Shown piece after piece: positions 1 through 10,122 of a DNA stretch of 40,313 nt. The stretch lies in contig JAUCBJ010008184.1 of NCBI GenBank assembly GCA_032718475.1, forward strand, positions 1-40,313. The letters are read 5' to 3'. This DNA is from Nemertoderma westbladi (taxonomy: Eukaryota; Xenacoelomorpha; Nemertodermatida; Nemertodermatidae). The notes below the pieces were generated by a model. The model made no database searches, was not told the origin of the DNA, and was given only the letters and a program-made list of their open reading frames with translations. The position numbers and the translations under genes are program-made. How positions within the stretch are numbered: position 1 is the stretch's first letter; the number at the start of each line of letters is the position of its first letter.

Positions 1-651
1 GAATTTCGCAATCTCGCTAACTAAATCCAACTGTCCGCGTCCCTGTTCGGCGGCGTCGTCCAGTCGTTCCCTTCCGCGCGTTGTTCGTCGGTAGGAATTA
101 TTAACGGGATCTTCTTCTCGATGTGTCGGAGTCCGTCTAGTCTCCTGTTCTCTCCTCGGTGGTTGATGTTGTCTAGGTTGTTCCAACTCCACGCTGGTCC
201 GTGATCGATCCGACGGTTGCGCTTCGAGTCGTTCTTCGAGTTGAGCTATTCTGTCCGTCATCTCGGTGAACTGTTTAGCGCTGATCGTTTCCGCTGGTTT
301 CAACGTGGGTTTCTGTTGGGGTGTTTCTCGTGGAGGATTGTCGATATAGGGGTTCGTCGATCTCTCCTCTCGTTTGCAATCTTCCGCCGCTCCAGTACGG
401 AATATTTCCCGTTCCGTCGACTCCGAGTCACTAGATGAATCGCTGTCGTCCGGATAAGGTGGTTGGCGGGTTCGTGTCCGGCGTATTACTCTCGATTTCG
501 TCCGTTGTGGTCCGGAATCTACGGCTCTCCGTTGTTCGGTAGGCTCGCAAGCCTTCCACGAAGTCGTAGGTCTCGCTATACGTTGTCCGATCCCGTGGGT
601 ACTACCCACATCCATCCTCCTTCGTAGTTCGGTAGGCTCGCAAGCCTTCCA
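1..651 (-). pseudogene. Continuation of BEL/Pao gag-like ORF past a TAG, open to the window edge
   Basis: After the TAG at 652-654 the same minus-strand frame stays open without another stop to base 1, about 217 codons. The predicted chain is rich in Arg, Glu, Ser and Pro, has a short helical stretch near 240-300, and ends at the edge with Ile-Ala-Lys-Phe. In the other BEL/Pao element of this window, a similar Val-Lys-Phe precedes the capsid-like DUF1759 domain, so I infer that domain lies just outside the window. The open frame argues that the TAG is either a recent nonsense change or a read-through site. A 37-bp segment at 535-571 is repeated at 628-664 and carries TCG where the second copy has the TAG. 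Element orientation and frame are seen; the capsid continuation is inference. Confidence 0.6.
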
Positions 652-664
652 CTAAGTCGTAGGT
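535..664. repeat. In-frame 37-bp direct repeat, 93-bp offset
   Basis: The segments at 535-571 and 628-664 are identical except for one base. The 93-bp offset keeps the gag frame, adding 31 codons. The differing base turns TCG into the TAG that ends the upstream ORF. A shorter related motif containing the palindrome GGCTCGCGAGCC lies at about 1763-1786 in another reading frame. Confidence 0.75.
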
Positions 665-2505
665 TGCGTCGAACATTGTGTCAACGGTCGAGAGAAATAG
701 TCGGGTTTCGTAGTCGGTCTGTAAATAACTGGATTTGCACAGCACGTCACAGGTTTAACTTGTAATGGTTTACTCACCTGTTTAATGGTCATAAACGCAG
801 GTTCCTCTCTTCCTACAAGTAGACTACGACTTACTGTAGGTGGACTAGTTATGTTACCTGCTAAAATTGGCAATGAAGTCGCCCTAGGTTGCGGTAATTC
901 CGTCACAACAAACCTGTTGCCTTGCGTCGAACGCACAGGCGTTATTTCCTTAGGTTTCGTAACGAAGACCGGTTTTATCGGAGTCGTGGGTTTGAGCATA
1001 GGAATAACTTGGGGAAAACGTTTACAGTAATCCTCGACGAACTCCTCTCCTCGATCTATCGCTCCCACGCTTCCTTCCTCGATCCGCTTTTGTATTCCGC
1101 GATATCGAGCTTCCATACGATCCAGGGCAGACAAGTCGTGTCCAGTTCGCGATCTCATAGATCTATCTCTCGCGTCGAGTTCGAGGTCCGCTTGCGCGTT
1201 CGCTGTCTCGCGCGATCTACGATTCAATTCGAACTGTAGTTGCATCTCCCTTTCGCGTCGATCTGCGTCCTGTTGTTGTGCCGCTAATTCCGCTTCCTGT
1301 ATAGCTAATCGAGCGTTTATTTGCCGCGCCTCCAACTTGGCACGAGCGTCGGATGCTGCTTTCTTCCGTGCTAACTCAGCTGCGTTTACCGCCGCAACTC
1401 GTGCTAACTCGTCGGCTGCCGTCTGTCGTGCTAACTCGTCAGCTGCTGCCGCCTGTCGTGCTAACTCGTCGGCTGCTGCCGCTTCTCGCACTAAGTCCTC
1501 CTCTAGTCTGCGCATTTCCGAAGCTTCGAATTCAGCTTGCGCCTTGAGTTGTGCAATTCTTGCTTCCGCTTCTCTATGTTGTTTCTCTCCTTCGATGGCG
1601 ATCTGTGCCATCCGGTGTCGCGCTTCTTCCTCGGCGACTTGTTGTCGGCGTGCAACCTCCTGTTGTTGTCGAGTAATTCCAGACGCTGTTCTACTAACGT
1701 CGCCAACGTTGCCAACGTCGCTCCGTACGCTAACGAACGATCTATCCAGTGGTGGATGTTGGTAGGCTCGCGAGCCTTCCGTAGTGAGAACTTCCGTCGT
1801 CCCTCGCGGTTCGACTTCCGGTTCGTCGATCGGTACGCCGCATCTACGAAGAAAATTGGTCAGCGTTTCCAACCTTCCGTCCAGGCAGTAGAGTTCTTCT
1901 TCCTCTTCGGGTTGTAACAACGCGTCCGAAACTGACTCACCTAGCAGTTGGTCGAACTGCTCCTGTTGAGCCAATCTTATCACCGACTTAAACTGGATAA
2001 GGCTTTCTCTCGCACTTACCAATTTATCTACTATCTTTACCTGAGTAAAGTTGTCGCCACGCAACTCTGCAAGTTCGTGCAAACCTTTAAGTTTATCTAC
2101 GGAGGCATGTACCCTACTTTCTATCCTTACCTGTAAGGTGTAGAACTCGTATCTCGACATCGGGGCGGTTAACTCGCGTAAAACGCGAAAACCTTCTCCG
2201 AGGTTCCGAGTAATCTGGGCCATGTGTCCTCCTATACTTCTAATAACGTTCTCCTGGCTTCCAGTCGAACTTACCATGTCCGGTTCCCGCGATCTAGTCT
2301 GCGGGACGGTAAGGAAATCTTCGATTCTGCCGTCGCCACGCGTTGCGGCTTCCGGTATTTCCGTTCGGGGTACCGGCGACGCAAGCGGTGTGACATCGGT
2401 GGAATCTCGGGTTCTCCTTCTCGGTTCGTCTACTGTCGATCTGTCCGGGTCGCACGAGTCATAGTCGGTAGGTGGGTATCTCGTCGAATGGGGTGTGTCA
2501 CTCAT
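652..2505 (-). CDS. Gag-like N-terminal polyprotein ORF with long coiled coil (BEL/Pao)
   Basis: An open frame of 617 codons with a true ATG at 2503-2505. Residues 1-80 are polar and probably disordered, starting MSDT with CDPDRS at 18-23. Residues 85-225 look alpha-helical and may form a folded domain. Residues about 278-450 are a long Gln/Glu/Ala/Arg coiled coil containing three tandem ADELARQ-type heptad repeats at 341-370, coded by 30-36-bp DNA repeats at about 1395-1500. The C-terminal 150 residues are Pro/Thr-rich with several cysteines. No zinc knuckle, protease or RT lies in this part. The element at 24-26 kb has the same MSDT/CDPDRS start and also puts an Ala-rich coiled coil before its capsid domain, so I read this as the N-terminal part of Gag. 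It could instead be a separate accessory ORF. It ends at a TAG beyond which the frame stays open. Confidence 0.6.
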   Translation of the reverse strand: MSDTPHSTRYPPTDYDSCDPDRSTVDEPRRRTRDSTDVTPLASPVPRTEIPEAATRGDGRIEDFLTVPQTRSREPDMVSSTGSQENVIRSIGGHMAQITRNLGEGFRVLRELTAPMSRYEFYTLQVRIESRVHASVDKLKGLHELAELRGDNFTQVKIVDKLVSARESLIQFKSVIRLAQQEQFDQLLGESVSDALLQPEEEEELYCLDGRLETLTNFLRRCGVPIDEPEVEPRGTTEVLTTEGSRAYQHPPLDRSFVSVRSDVGNVGDVSRTASGITRQQQEVARRQQVAEEEARHRMAQIAIEGEKQHREAEARIAQLKAQAEFEASEMRRLEEDLVREAAAADELARQAAAADELARQTAADELARVAAVNAAELARKKAASDARAKLEARQINARLAIQEAELAAQQQDADRREREMQLQFELNRRSRETANAQADLELDARDRSMRSRTGHDLSALDRMEARYRGIQKRIEEGSVGAIDRGEEFVEDYCKRFPQVIPMLKPTTPIKPVFVTKPKEITPVRSTQGNRFVVTELPQPRATSLPILAGNITSPPTVSRSLLVGREEPAFMTIKQVSKPLQVKPVTCCANPVIYRPTTKPDYFSRPLTQCSTQPTT

Positions 2506-5225
2506 GTCTTATTATATACGTCAAATACGGGTAATAAAATGTCAAAGTGTCTGAATGTTGAAGTGTCAAACTTACCTAACCGGTACAAATAAATCAACAA
2601 GTCAGAATGTCGAAATGTCAAAATGTCGAAATGTACGAATGTCAAACTTACCTTGATATATATATATATCATATATATACCCTAACCGGTACAAATAAAC
2701 TAACAAAGTATATAATAAAATAAGTAGTAATCTAGCCTACCGGCTAAATTTGTACGAATAAATGAGATAACGGTATACGTTAACAAAATATAGATCAACA
2801 AGTATAAACAATAGGCCAAACAGCAACGTCTAAAGGGAAAATATGTACCAACAACACTACTAATAGACAGTGAAACCCACAAATTTTGAGTACTACTGTG
2901 CTTTCTTAAGTTTGAACGACGCGAGTCGTAAAACTTACGTTCCTTTGATCTTCCAGTCGTACAAATTCCCAAATACAAACCGGACGTGGGTCTTTCCGTT
3001 TTTCGGCGGCGCGGACGAATTTATTGTCTCCCAAACTTTGCGAAAAGCGGTCTAATCCTCGAAGCGGTCCAGAAATGAGTCCTTGAGTCCTGAAAAGGTC
3101 GAAGGTGAGAGTTTTACTTCTACGCTTACGAAAAATCTTCCTAGGTACCGATACAAATTGGTCTTTAAACCCTATGTACCTTTTCAAGTACCGAAAAGTA
3201 ACACCGCACACACACGGCGTAAAACAAAGTGCTACAAACTAACTGTTAGCTAGTCAAATATTAAATACGAAAGTACTAGCTACCCTAAAAGCCTACTGAA
3301 GCAGGGGACGTTCTAAATTACTAAATTTACTAACCTTAATTTTTAAATATCTCCTACTTTCAATAGCTAACAGATCTAAACTATACTATACGCTACGGCG
3401 GAAATACTATATACTAATTTATATAAATACTTCCTACTGTAAGGGTCCAGTAGTATACCGCTTACCAGATCCTAGTAACGATGTATCTTACTATGAGACT
3501 CTAGTAATGTATACGGGCTTGTACAGTATCTGACAACAAATCCCAGTCCAGGATATCCAAACAAACAGATATAGTACACAAACGACTACTGGCGAGGAAC
3601 AGAGCCTTGTATCTATTCTATGTACATGAGCGGGTCTAATGCCTACGTACTAGACAGAAGGATACCTGTCCTCTAACCGGTGAGGCAGATGTACAGTTAC
3701 AGTAACAGACCAAACTCACGGGAAAACAATCCCCGCGCAGCGAATCCTAACTATCACTGACAGTCCTAAATACAGTAACTTGCCGCGGTGTGATTTATAT
3801 GGTTTATATACGAACTAGGTGGTTAACAGACCTAGTGTAACAATGCTGATCATCCCTGTCAAAATCAGCCTAAAGGTCGTGCCTAAATGTAACGATAACT
3901 GATCCCCCTGTACGAAATCAGTCTAAAGGGTCAGGCCTAAATGTAACAATACCGTTGTCCAGACAAACAACAGTTTAATAACGAAAGTGAAATACTCCTT
4001 ATTGTGCCGCAACTAAATCAGATCCTAATTTTACAAATACAGATAATTTCCACCTAAAGTAATGTATAGTGCGCTATAGCTAGTAGAACTTTAAGGGCAA
4101 TATGTTTTAGGGCGTGTGTGTGTGGGTGTGTTACAAATAAAACAATTTCGTGTAATTCCTTTACTAGGTTTTAGTGATTTTCTGACTAAGTGATACCGTG
4201 CGCTAGCTACTAAAATAAACTAGTCGCGTTTGTAGAACTTTATACTCACGAATGACGTCAAAGCTCTCTCCTTCCTATCCACAACCCAATGGGCAACCAC
4301 AGTGTTAGTAACTACACCCGTGATCGGCACTAATACCAGATTCTGGTTGTAAGATAAGAATAGGGGTTAATCGCTACCGTACGTTAGCTGATCTGGTATA
4401 CTAATTTAATTCTAGAACTTTGTTGCTGCGGTAGTTAGCAGCAATACCTATCAGTACGTGGCAAGGCGCGGTAGGATATTAATAAACCTCCCTAGGCCAA
4501 GCAGTGTGCCGGTAGCAGAAATACTCCTTGCCTGATCAAATAGCTAACTCCAGACAGGGGGGGGGGGGGGGTACTAATGTACGTTCTACAAAGCGAACCG
4601 GTACCAAACAGTCAGTGCTACGAATCACTAAATTATGGAACATATGCTGTCCGTACCTAATATGTACTCGCGTACTGACGAATGGCAATAGTTCGCACCT
4701 GTAGGAAGTACAGGTTAACCCAGGGATTCGTAGGACTTGACAAAGGGGGGGGGGTTGTCTGGATATAATTATTTGATCCTAAATTTGCGGCGTCCAGTAC
4801 GATGTCACGCTTGCCCTGATCTATAGGTCTTACGGCGGGCAAGGGCGTCGAACAAAGTCTTACCTTCTCACAAAGCGGGCGCTGCATAGCAAGTGGAGTA
4901 TTTCGAAAGGCAAAGGGGGTGCGCGGTCAATCCAAATGTGGGCGCTAGCGTGTTGTGGACATCCCTTCCCTGCGTTGCTTACGGCCTAACGATCTAGGCT
5001 GCCATCTCCCTGGTGTTCGGCTGTCCCGAAGTCGGACCAAAAGAAAACATGTCAGGAAATTGCAGTATATTTACAGTTTTACAAAAGGATTTATCAAATA
5101 AAGTTTCAACAAGAAACCGAAATAAACTAATAACAATTTAGGAATCGAAGGGGTAGCAATAACGACAGTAAGAGTGTGTTATAAGGGGTGATAACCGAAG
5201 GCAATCGGCCTTTTTATACTAGAAA
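2506..5225 (-). other. Non-coding leader/LTR region of the left BEL/Pao element
   Basis: No convincing gene is seen. The stretch begins with a low-complexity run of AATGTCGAA-like words (2530-2645), a TA repeat at 2657-2680, and two consensus splice donors (AG then GTAAGT) on the minus strand near 2570 and 2650. A 54-bp unit occurs twice at about 3848-3955. Words such as CTAGCTACTAAAATAAACTAG recur in varied form near 3280, 4085, 4200 and 4385. G runs lie at 4557-4571 (15 G) and 4745-4754 (10 G). The position immediately upstream of a gag start suggests the 5' leader and LTR, but LTR ends could not be identified without the partner copy. Confidence 0.4.
3848..3955. repeat. Two-copy 54-bp tandem repeat
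   Basis: Two imperfect copies each contain CAGCCTAAAGG/CAGTCTAAAGGG followed by GCCTAAATGTAAC, with the latter motif at 3881 and 3935. Nothing else is known of it. Confidence 0.6.
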
Positions 5226-5241
5226 TTGCACATGGAAACTA

Positions 5242-5445
5242 AACAGAATTTTCCACAGCTTCACCATTGAGCAATGAAGTGCTTCGTGCCCTATGATTGG
5301 CCCAGCTCATCGTTCAACGCAGTCCAGCCCTTACACTAATCTGGGACATGGAATCCTAACAGAATTTTCCACTGCCTCACATTTGAGCAATAAGATAATT
5401 TATGCCCTATGATTGGCCTGGCTCATCATTTGCTACGCTGTACGC
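5242..5445. repeat. Two-copy repeat of about 116 bp with CCAAT-like words
   Basis: AACAGAATTTTCCAC occurs at 5242 and 5358. Each copy is followed by a TTGAGCAAT-like word, then CCCTATGATTGGCC and GCTCATC. The repeated ATTGGC words resemble CCAAT boxes, but no adjacent gene supports promoter function. The tRNA-like sequence follows directly, so these may be part of one SINE-like or LTR-like unit. Confidence 0.55.
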
Positions 5446-5502
5446 TTCTCATTGGCCTACCAATTAGCACCACACGAAAATAAATGGCCCCAAAATACAA
5501 AT

Positions 5503-5577
5503 TTCCCGACTGGGATTCGAACTCGTAACCTACGTAATGTAACCAACGCCTTAACCATCTGACCACTACGCCACGAG
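5503..5577 (-). repeat. tRNA-like sequence, probably SINE head or tRNA pseudogene
   Basis: On the minus strand a box-A-like TGGCGTAGTGG is followed by GGTTAAGGCG and, about 40 bases later, a box-B-like GAGTTCGAATCCC. The D-arm spacing resembles Ser/Leu-type tRNAs. The anticodon and acceptor stems do not pair well and the T stem is imperfect, so a working tRNA gene is unlikely. A tRNA-derived SINE is the best reading. No poly(A) tail or tail repeat was found to fix its 3' end. Confidence 0.6.
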
Positions 5578-5690
5578 AGTACCTAAGGGTTTTATGTGTA
5601 CAAATATGAATAGGCATATTACATTACTGTAACTTAATCAAAATACGTCGGATTTTCAAAAGTTTTTACGTTAAAGTTAAACTACAAATG

Positions 5691-6746
5691 CTACCTTATA
5701 GTGAAATAATTCATCAGTTGACCTTTAGTCCAAATTGGTGGTGGCTTTTCCCCTTTTAACATCCGGTTGCAAATATTCAATAATGGTCTGTTTAGCACTC
5801 CGGTTTTCCATATCTCTGCTGGGATTTCATCTAATCCACTCGCTTTATTATTGGACATGCTTTTAATGCTTCTTTGGAGTTCGGCAGGTATGAAGTCCCC
5901 TGTTTCTATAGGTAGTGTCTTGTCATATATTTTCATTGTAGGGCTGACCTCGATGTTTGGTGGCTGCCCAAGCAACTTGCTGAAGTGATTTTTCCACTTC
6001 CCAACACGTTATTCAGGACTATCGGCTTTGAGGCGCCCCTTTGCACAACTTTTCCGACCAGATACCTCATTTACAGTTTGCCAGGTAAGTCTTGATTGTT
6101 GCTGTATGTGAGCAGTTGTAATTGCTTCAGTTTTATCCTGTATGTACTTTTCCTGGCTGATGTTGTAGGCCAATTAAGATCGTCCTTAGCTTTCTCAACC
6201 TTGTTAATGTTTTCGGTTGTTGGTTGGTCGGTTTTAACTTTGTAGGCTATCTTAAGATCTTCTCTCTTACAAGTAACCTCCGAGTTTTGCCATGGCATAT
6301 ACTGTTTTTGTTTGGTTTTCTGGGGGATATGCCTCTTAGCTGATTCCTTGTGGGCTGTTATTATATTCTGGTATATTGAATCGGTGGATTGGTCTTCATC
6401 CATTGACTGAAGTGCTTCAAAGCGGTTTTGAACTTCTACTGTGTAAGCATCCTTTACAGCATTGTCAGTTCTGAGTTTCCCCCAGTCATAGTTGATTTGC
6501 TTGCTTGTCCTGGGTTTGCTGGCTCTCAAACTGAGTCTGATCTCTGCAGTCACTATTCTGTGGTCCGAACCAATTAGGTTGAACGAGCTGTATGCCTCGC
6601 AGTTGATCATGCTGTTTCTCCACTTTTTGTTTATAAGGATGTAAACCAGTTTGTGCTTTGGTTCCATTAGGGTATTTAAAGGTCCATAGCTTTCCCTTAC
6701 TCTTTTCGAATGTGTTTTTTGTTGGTATCAATTCACATTCTTCCAT
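5691..6746 (-). pseudogene. Non-LTR retrotransposon fragment (APE endonuclease C-terminus to start of RT)
   Basis: Read on the minus strand, this is one continuous but broken coding stretch. At 6746-6660 it reads like the end of an apurinic-type endonuclease. It then shifts frame and contains the SDHR motif followed by a hydrophobic strand (about 6580), which is the conserved C-terminal histidine motif of APE endonucleases. A Lys/Gln-rich linker follows to 6071. Near 6020 comes a KWKNHFSKLLG-like segment with one in-frame stop. At 5975-5700 the reverse transcriptase start appears, with NNKASGLDEIPAEIWK and then WTKGQL, after which the similarity stops. Palm motifs, including the catalytic YxDD, are missing. 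The copy is truncated at both ends with at least two frameshifts and a stop. The clade cannot be fixed from this fragment. Confidence 0.75.
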
Positions 6747-7650
6747 TAGGTCTAAAAGTAAGTACCCATTTCTGTTAGAACTGGTGTTTATATATGACTA
6801 CAGTAAAACATCCCTGCTGAAGCGCATCCAATTGAATTCCTTAACTGCTCAACAATTTATGAATTGTGATTTCATCCTTGAATGTTATAACTACTATTTT
6901 CATTTTGCCTAAAGCGTGAGCAGCTTTCTTTTTACTTCAACATTCTCAGAACCACCAACCTCACCTGAAACTCTATTTCTGTTTCTCTTTAAACACATTT
7001 TATGATTTAAGGTGACATATTCTTATAGTCAGTTTAAAAAAAACATAATAAAAATAGATTACTTTTTAAATTGAGTGTGAAATTAAAAAATGAATTTCTA
7101 ATCAAAATCGTTATAAACTAACTGCAGTATAACTATAACCAACCTGCGGGTTCATCTACATAGTTGGGGATATTTATTCTCAAGTAAATCATAGATGTAT
7201 AGGCCGGTAAATTTATGATGATAAAAGCCAAACTTGTACAAATCAGCATAATTGTAAGTTGCCTTTCCTTTACCTTCAAACAAACGATTTATGTTTATAT
7301 ATACGTAATATATATGTAATAAATAAAATAAATTAAGTTATATATAAATGATAATAAATAGCACAAATTAATAAATTAAAAAATAATAAAGCTAAAATAT
7401 TATATATGACTAGACTATCCCGTGTTGTTAGCGGGTGCGGGAGGGGGAGTTAGGAGATTATCATATACATTATCATTATTATTATTATCTATAATAATAT
7501 AAATAATATATATTTATTACCTAGGTTACTACTACTTTACATAATTATATTGTACTTTTAATTTAATAATGCCCATATTTGAAAAAGATAAAGAGAATTA
7601 TCGAAAGCTCATAAAATAATAAAAAATCATAATTTAAGTGATTGAACATC
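6747..7650. other. AT-rich stretch without a recognised gene
   Basis: Mostly AT-rich simple sequence (7290-7620 in particular, with TATATA and ATTATTATT runs). One small GC-rich island lies near 7420-7450. I see no ORF with protein-like composition and no RNA gene. Confidence 0.5.
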
Positions 7651-7659
7651 AGTCACTTC

Positions 7660-7790
7660 GACTCGACAACCCATCAATTCGACAACTTTTCTTACACCTG
7701 GCAGAGCCGGATTTTCTAATTTATGAGCTATTTCGATATAACAAGCCGTTAAAAAAACATTTTTTGCAACATTTAAACATCTCCGTTTAC
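7660..7790 (-). repeat. Left arm of a diverged inverted repeat
   Basis: About 100 bases here match, in inverted orientation, the sequence at about 9215-9330 at roughly three-quarters identity. The shared core includes AACGGCTTGTT(A/G)TATCGAAA and GCTCTGCCAG. A 60-codon frame at 7627-7809 covers this arm, but the second arm does not conserve the frame, so I do not call a gene. The arms could be termini of an old DNA transposon about 1.7 kb long or two unrelated insertions of one repeat. Confidence 0.5.
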
Positions 7791-7822
7791 GGAGCCCGGG
7801 AATGGACATGAAAAAAATATTC

Positions 7823-8062
7823 TAACACGAGTGCTCTCCTCATGTTAATTAACACGAGCCCTCGTGTTAACTAACACGAGCCCTCGTGTTAACTAACACG
7901 AGCCCTCGTGTTAACTAACACGAGCCCTCGTGTTAACTAACACGAGCCCTCGTGTTAACTAACACGAGCCCTCGTGTTAACTAACACGAGCCCTCGTGTT
8001 AACTAACACGAGCCCTCTTGTTAACTAACATGAGCCCTCTTGTTAACTAACACGAGCCCTCC
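7823..8062. repeat. Palindromic 22-bp tandem repeat, about 11 copies
   Basis: The unit is AACACGAGCCCTCGTGTTAACT. Each unit contains TAACACGAG, a CC spacer and CTCGTGTTA, so every monomer can fold into a 9-bp hairpin. The junction GTTAAC is itself palindromic. Central copies are near-identical; the first and last copies diverge (for example CTCTTG in place of CTCGTG). No ORF uses the array. Confidence 0.95.
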
Positions 8063-8500
8063 CAGGATGACGCCATCTACTCGCTTCCCATTCCCTCTAC
8101 ACAAGCCTAGTAGCTCAAGCGTAGCAGGGACGCCACAGTTGAGGAGTGCCTGGAGAAACCATGCCGTTCATCAGTGAGTGGCGCAGAAGTCTGCTGAGGC
8201 TCCTTGAGCAGGAAAGACCATGGAGGCCATCCAACAGAACATCCTTGCTACACCAGGCACAGCTTGGTCATCCTACTCCTTAGACATGTGCCGACCGAGA
8301 TCCGGAACTGCGAGACCATCAGCTTCAGTCCCAGAGAGCTGACGGGGATGGCATCAAGCCAGCAACCTGCGGCAGGGTGGTCCAGGGAATTTAACCTTGC
8401 CACCCTGGATTGACTACCGCAGGGCTTTTAGCCAGGTGTCGTGGACAGGGGCCAGGAAGGCCCACTGTTGTTGCTGCGAGCGGGAAGGCAGCGGGGACAG
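8063..8500. other. GC-richer unique segment, no gene recognised
   Basis: Base composition changes from the AT-rich flank to balanced GC. Short frames exist on both strands (for example 8204-8413 plus) but none has a recognisable motif. CCACCCTGG-like words flank 8375-8410. It sits between the palindromic array and the GGTGGTGGC array, within the diverged inverted repeat. Confidence 0.4.
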
Positions 8501-8507
8501 GTGGCAT

Positions 8508-8905
8508 CGGTGATGGTGGTGGTAACATCGTAGGTGGTGGCGTCGTGGGTGGTGGGGGCGTCGCGGGTGGTGGCGTTGTGGACGGTGGTGATGGCGTCGT
8601 AGATGGTGGCGGTGGCGTCGCGGGTGGTGGTGGTGGCATCGTGGGTGGTGGTGTTGCAGATGTAGGTAGTGGCGTTGCGGACGGTGGTATCATGGACAGA
8701 GGTGGTGGTGTTGCAGGTGGCGGTGGTGGCATCGCGGGTGGTGGCGTCGCGGATGTAGGTGGTGGTGTTGCGGATGGTGCTGGTGGCGTCGTGGATGTAG
8801 GTGGTGGCGTCGCGGGTGGTGGTGGTGGTGGCGTCGCGAGTGGTGGTGGTGGCGTTGCGGGTGGTGGCATTGCGGTCATTGGTGGTGGCGTTGTGGGTGG
8901 TGGCG
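8508..8905. repeat. GGTGGTGGCGTCGCGG-type minisatellite
   Basis: About 400 bases built from GGTGGTGGC, GTCGCGG/GTTGCGG/GTCGTGG and GATGTAGGT blocks in irregular order, with periods of about 15-18 bp. Because many blocks are multiples of three, several frames stay open on both strands: Gly/Val-rich on plus, Pro/Thr-rich and Thr-rich on minus. The low-complexity products and the lack of flanking protein motifs argue against a gene. The G-rich strand has many GG pairs and might form quadruplex-like structures. Confidence 0.85.
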
Positions 8906-9214
8906 CAGCAGACGACCCGAGGACTGTCAACCACGCAGCGAGGCCACGGTTGTAGCAGGGGAAGGGGGGGTCCACTGGAAACTCATAGAGAGAGTAAGAG
9001 AGACAAATTATTAATTACATAATGAAAAAACATTAGAAATATAGCGATTTACGGCTCAAAATGTACAGCTTAACTTAGTATTATAATAATATATGGTAAT
9101 TTTTGGTGAAATTGAAAACTGATTTCAGATTCGGTATCTGCAGATGAAAGTGATTCTAATGTTATCTAGGTTACATTCAAAAGACGAGAAATAAAGCCGA
9201 AGGAAGTGGTTAAA

Positions 9215-9330
9215 TATAGCAAAAAAGGCGTTTTTTAACGGCTTGTTGTATCGAAAAAGCTCATAAATCAAAAAATTATTGCTCTGCCAGCAGTAAGAAA
9301 AATTTTCAAACTATCATCACCAAATTTCAG
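9215..9330 (+). repeat. Right arm of the diverged inverted repeat
   Basis: Matches the reverse complement of about 7675-7790, including AACGGCTTGTTGTATCGAAA and GCTCTGCCAG. No open frame matches the 60-codon frame of the left arm. Confidence 0.5.
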
Positions 9331-10120
9331 AGCATGTGATTGAAATTTTAAAAAAATTAAGTGTGGGGCTCCGACCCCCTATAAATGGTTGTTCTATTAA
9401 GGGAGATTGTGTATATATATAAATAATTTAGTATGAAGAAATTCGTAATCCGCGAAAACGATAACTGCTACAAACCCCCACCTCCTACATCTCGATACTT
9501 AAATTATTCATGGTTTTCGTTCAATAATATAAAATGATAGAACAAATATAAAGTATTGAGGGTGTTCTTTAGGTGGTTATATTATATTAAATAAAGATAC
9601 AATAGTAATGATTTTCGACCTACCGGTTTGCATCAGACTATGTCCTAGTCTGATTTAATATAATATAACTAGCTAAAGACCCTCATTACTTAATTACCAA
9701 ATATAATATCACCATATACATACTTTTCGCATATCTGACTTTGTCGTAATGGCTGTTTTTCCCAGAACTTTGTAAACTGTAGCAATATTCAGTGGGAGCA
9801 TAATTGCCGATGGTCCAATATAACTAATGATAACTTGGGCATAGTATATTTCGACCTGTAAATATGAAATTTATGGTGTACAACATGGTACTTATTCAGG
9901 GTACGTATTGGATGTGACAACTGCCTATATTATTATAGCCTATAGCCCAGTATTTTTAATTAGATTCAAACAATTTAATAAAAATGAAATGTGGTGAGCT
10001 AAGCTAAATAAAATTATAATAATATTATAAAAAAACTAACTAAAATTTTAAAACAAACCGTAAATCCCTCATCAAAAGTCGAAGTCGGTTGACCCAAAGG
10101 CTATTTCGATAGCTACTAGG
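9331..10120. other. AT-rich stretch without a recognised gene
   Basis: No protein-like ORF, RNA gene or clear repeat is visible. There is a weak inverted pairing of the words ATATTATATTAAATAAAG (9580) and GATTTAATATAATATAAC (9650). Confidence 0.4.
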
Positions 10121-10122
10121 TA

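Larger units (their letters stand above)
1..5225 (-). mobile_element. BEL/Pao-type LTR retrotransposon, 5' part (left element, truncated by window)
   Basis: A minus-strand element whose gag-like ORF begins at 2505 and runs off the left edge. It shares its N-terminal signature with the complete BEL/Pao element at 13352-29629 but is otherwise quite different in sequence. No matching LTR pair can be seen because the 3' half is outside, so the right boundary is uncertain. I place it before the 116-bp repeats and tRNA-like sequence starting near 5226, by analogy with the 2.1-kb leader of the other copy. The family assignment rests on that shared start and on the arrangement, not on a visible RT. 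Confidence 0.45.

Noticed and set aside
1337-1765. 142-codon plus-strand Ala/Ser/Cys-rich ORF
   Set aside because: Antisense shadow of the coiled-coil part of the gag-like ORF on the minus strand.
5503-5577. Functional tRNA gene
   Set aside because: A- and B-box words are present but acceptor and anticodon stems do not pair properly.
7627-7809. 60-codon minus-strand ORF with protein-like composition
   Set aside because: It overlaps an inverted repeat arm whose partner does not keep the frame.
7823-8062. CRISPR-like array
   Set aside because: Units are contiguous 22-bp palindromes without unique spacers, and the context is eukaryotic.
8391-8975. Long Pro-rich (minus) and Gly-rich (plus) open frames
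   Set aside because: Both arise from a GGTGGTGGC-type minisatellite that leaves several frames open; no non-repetitive domain or flanking gene structure supports a protein.
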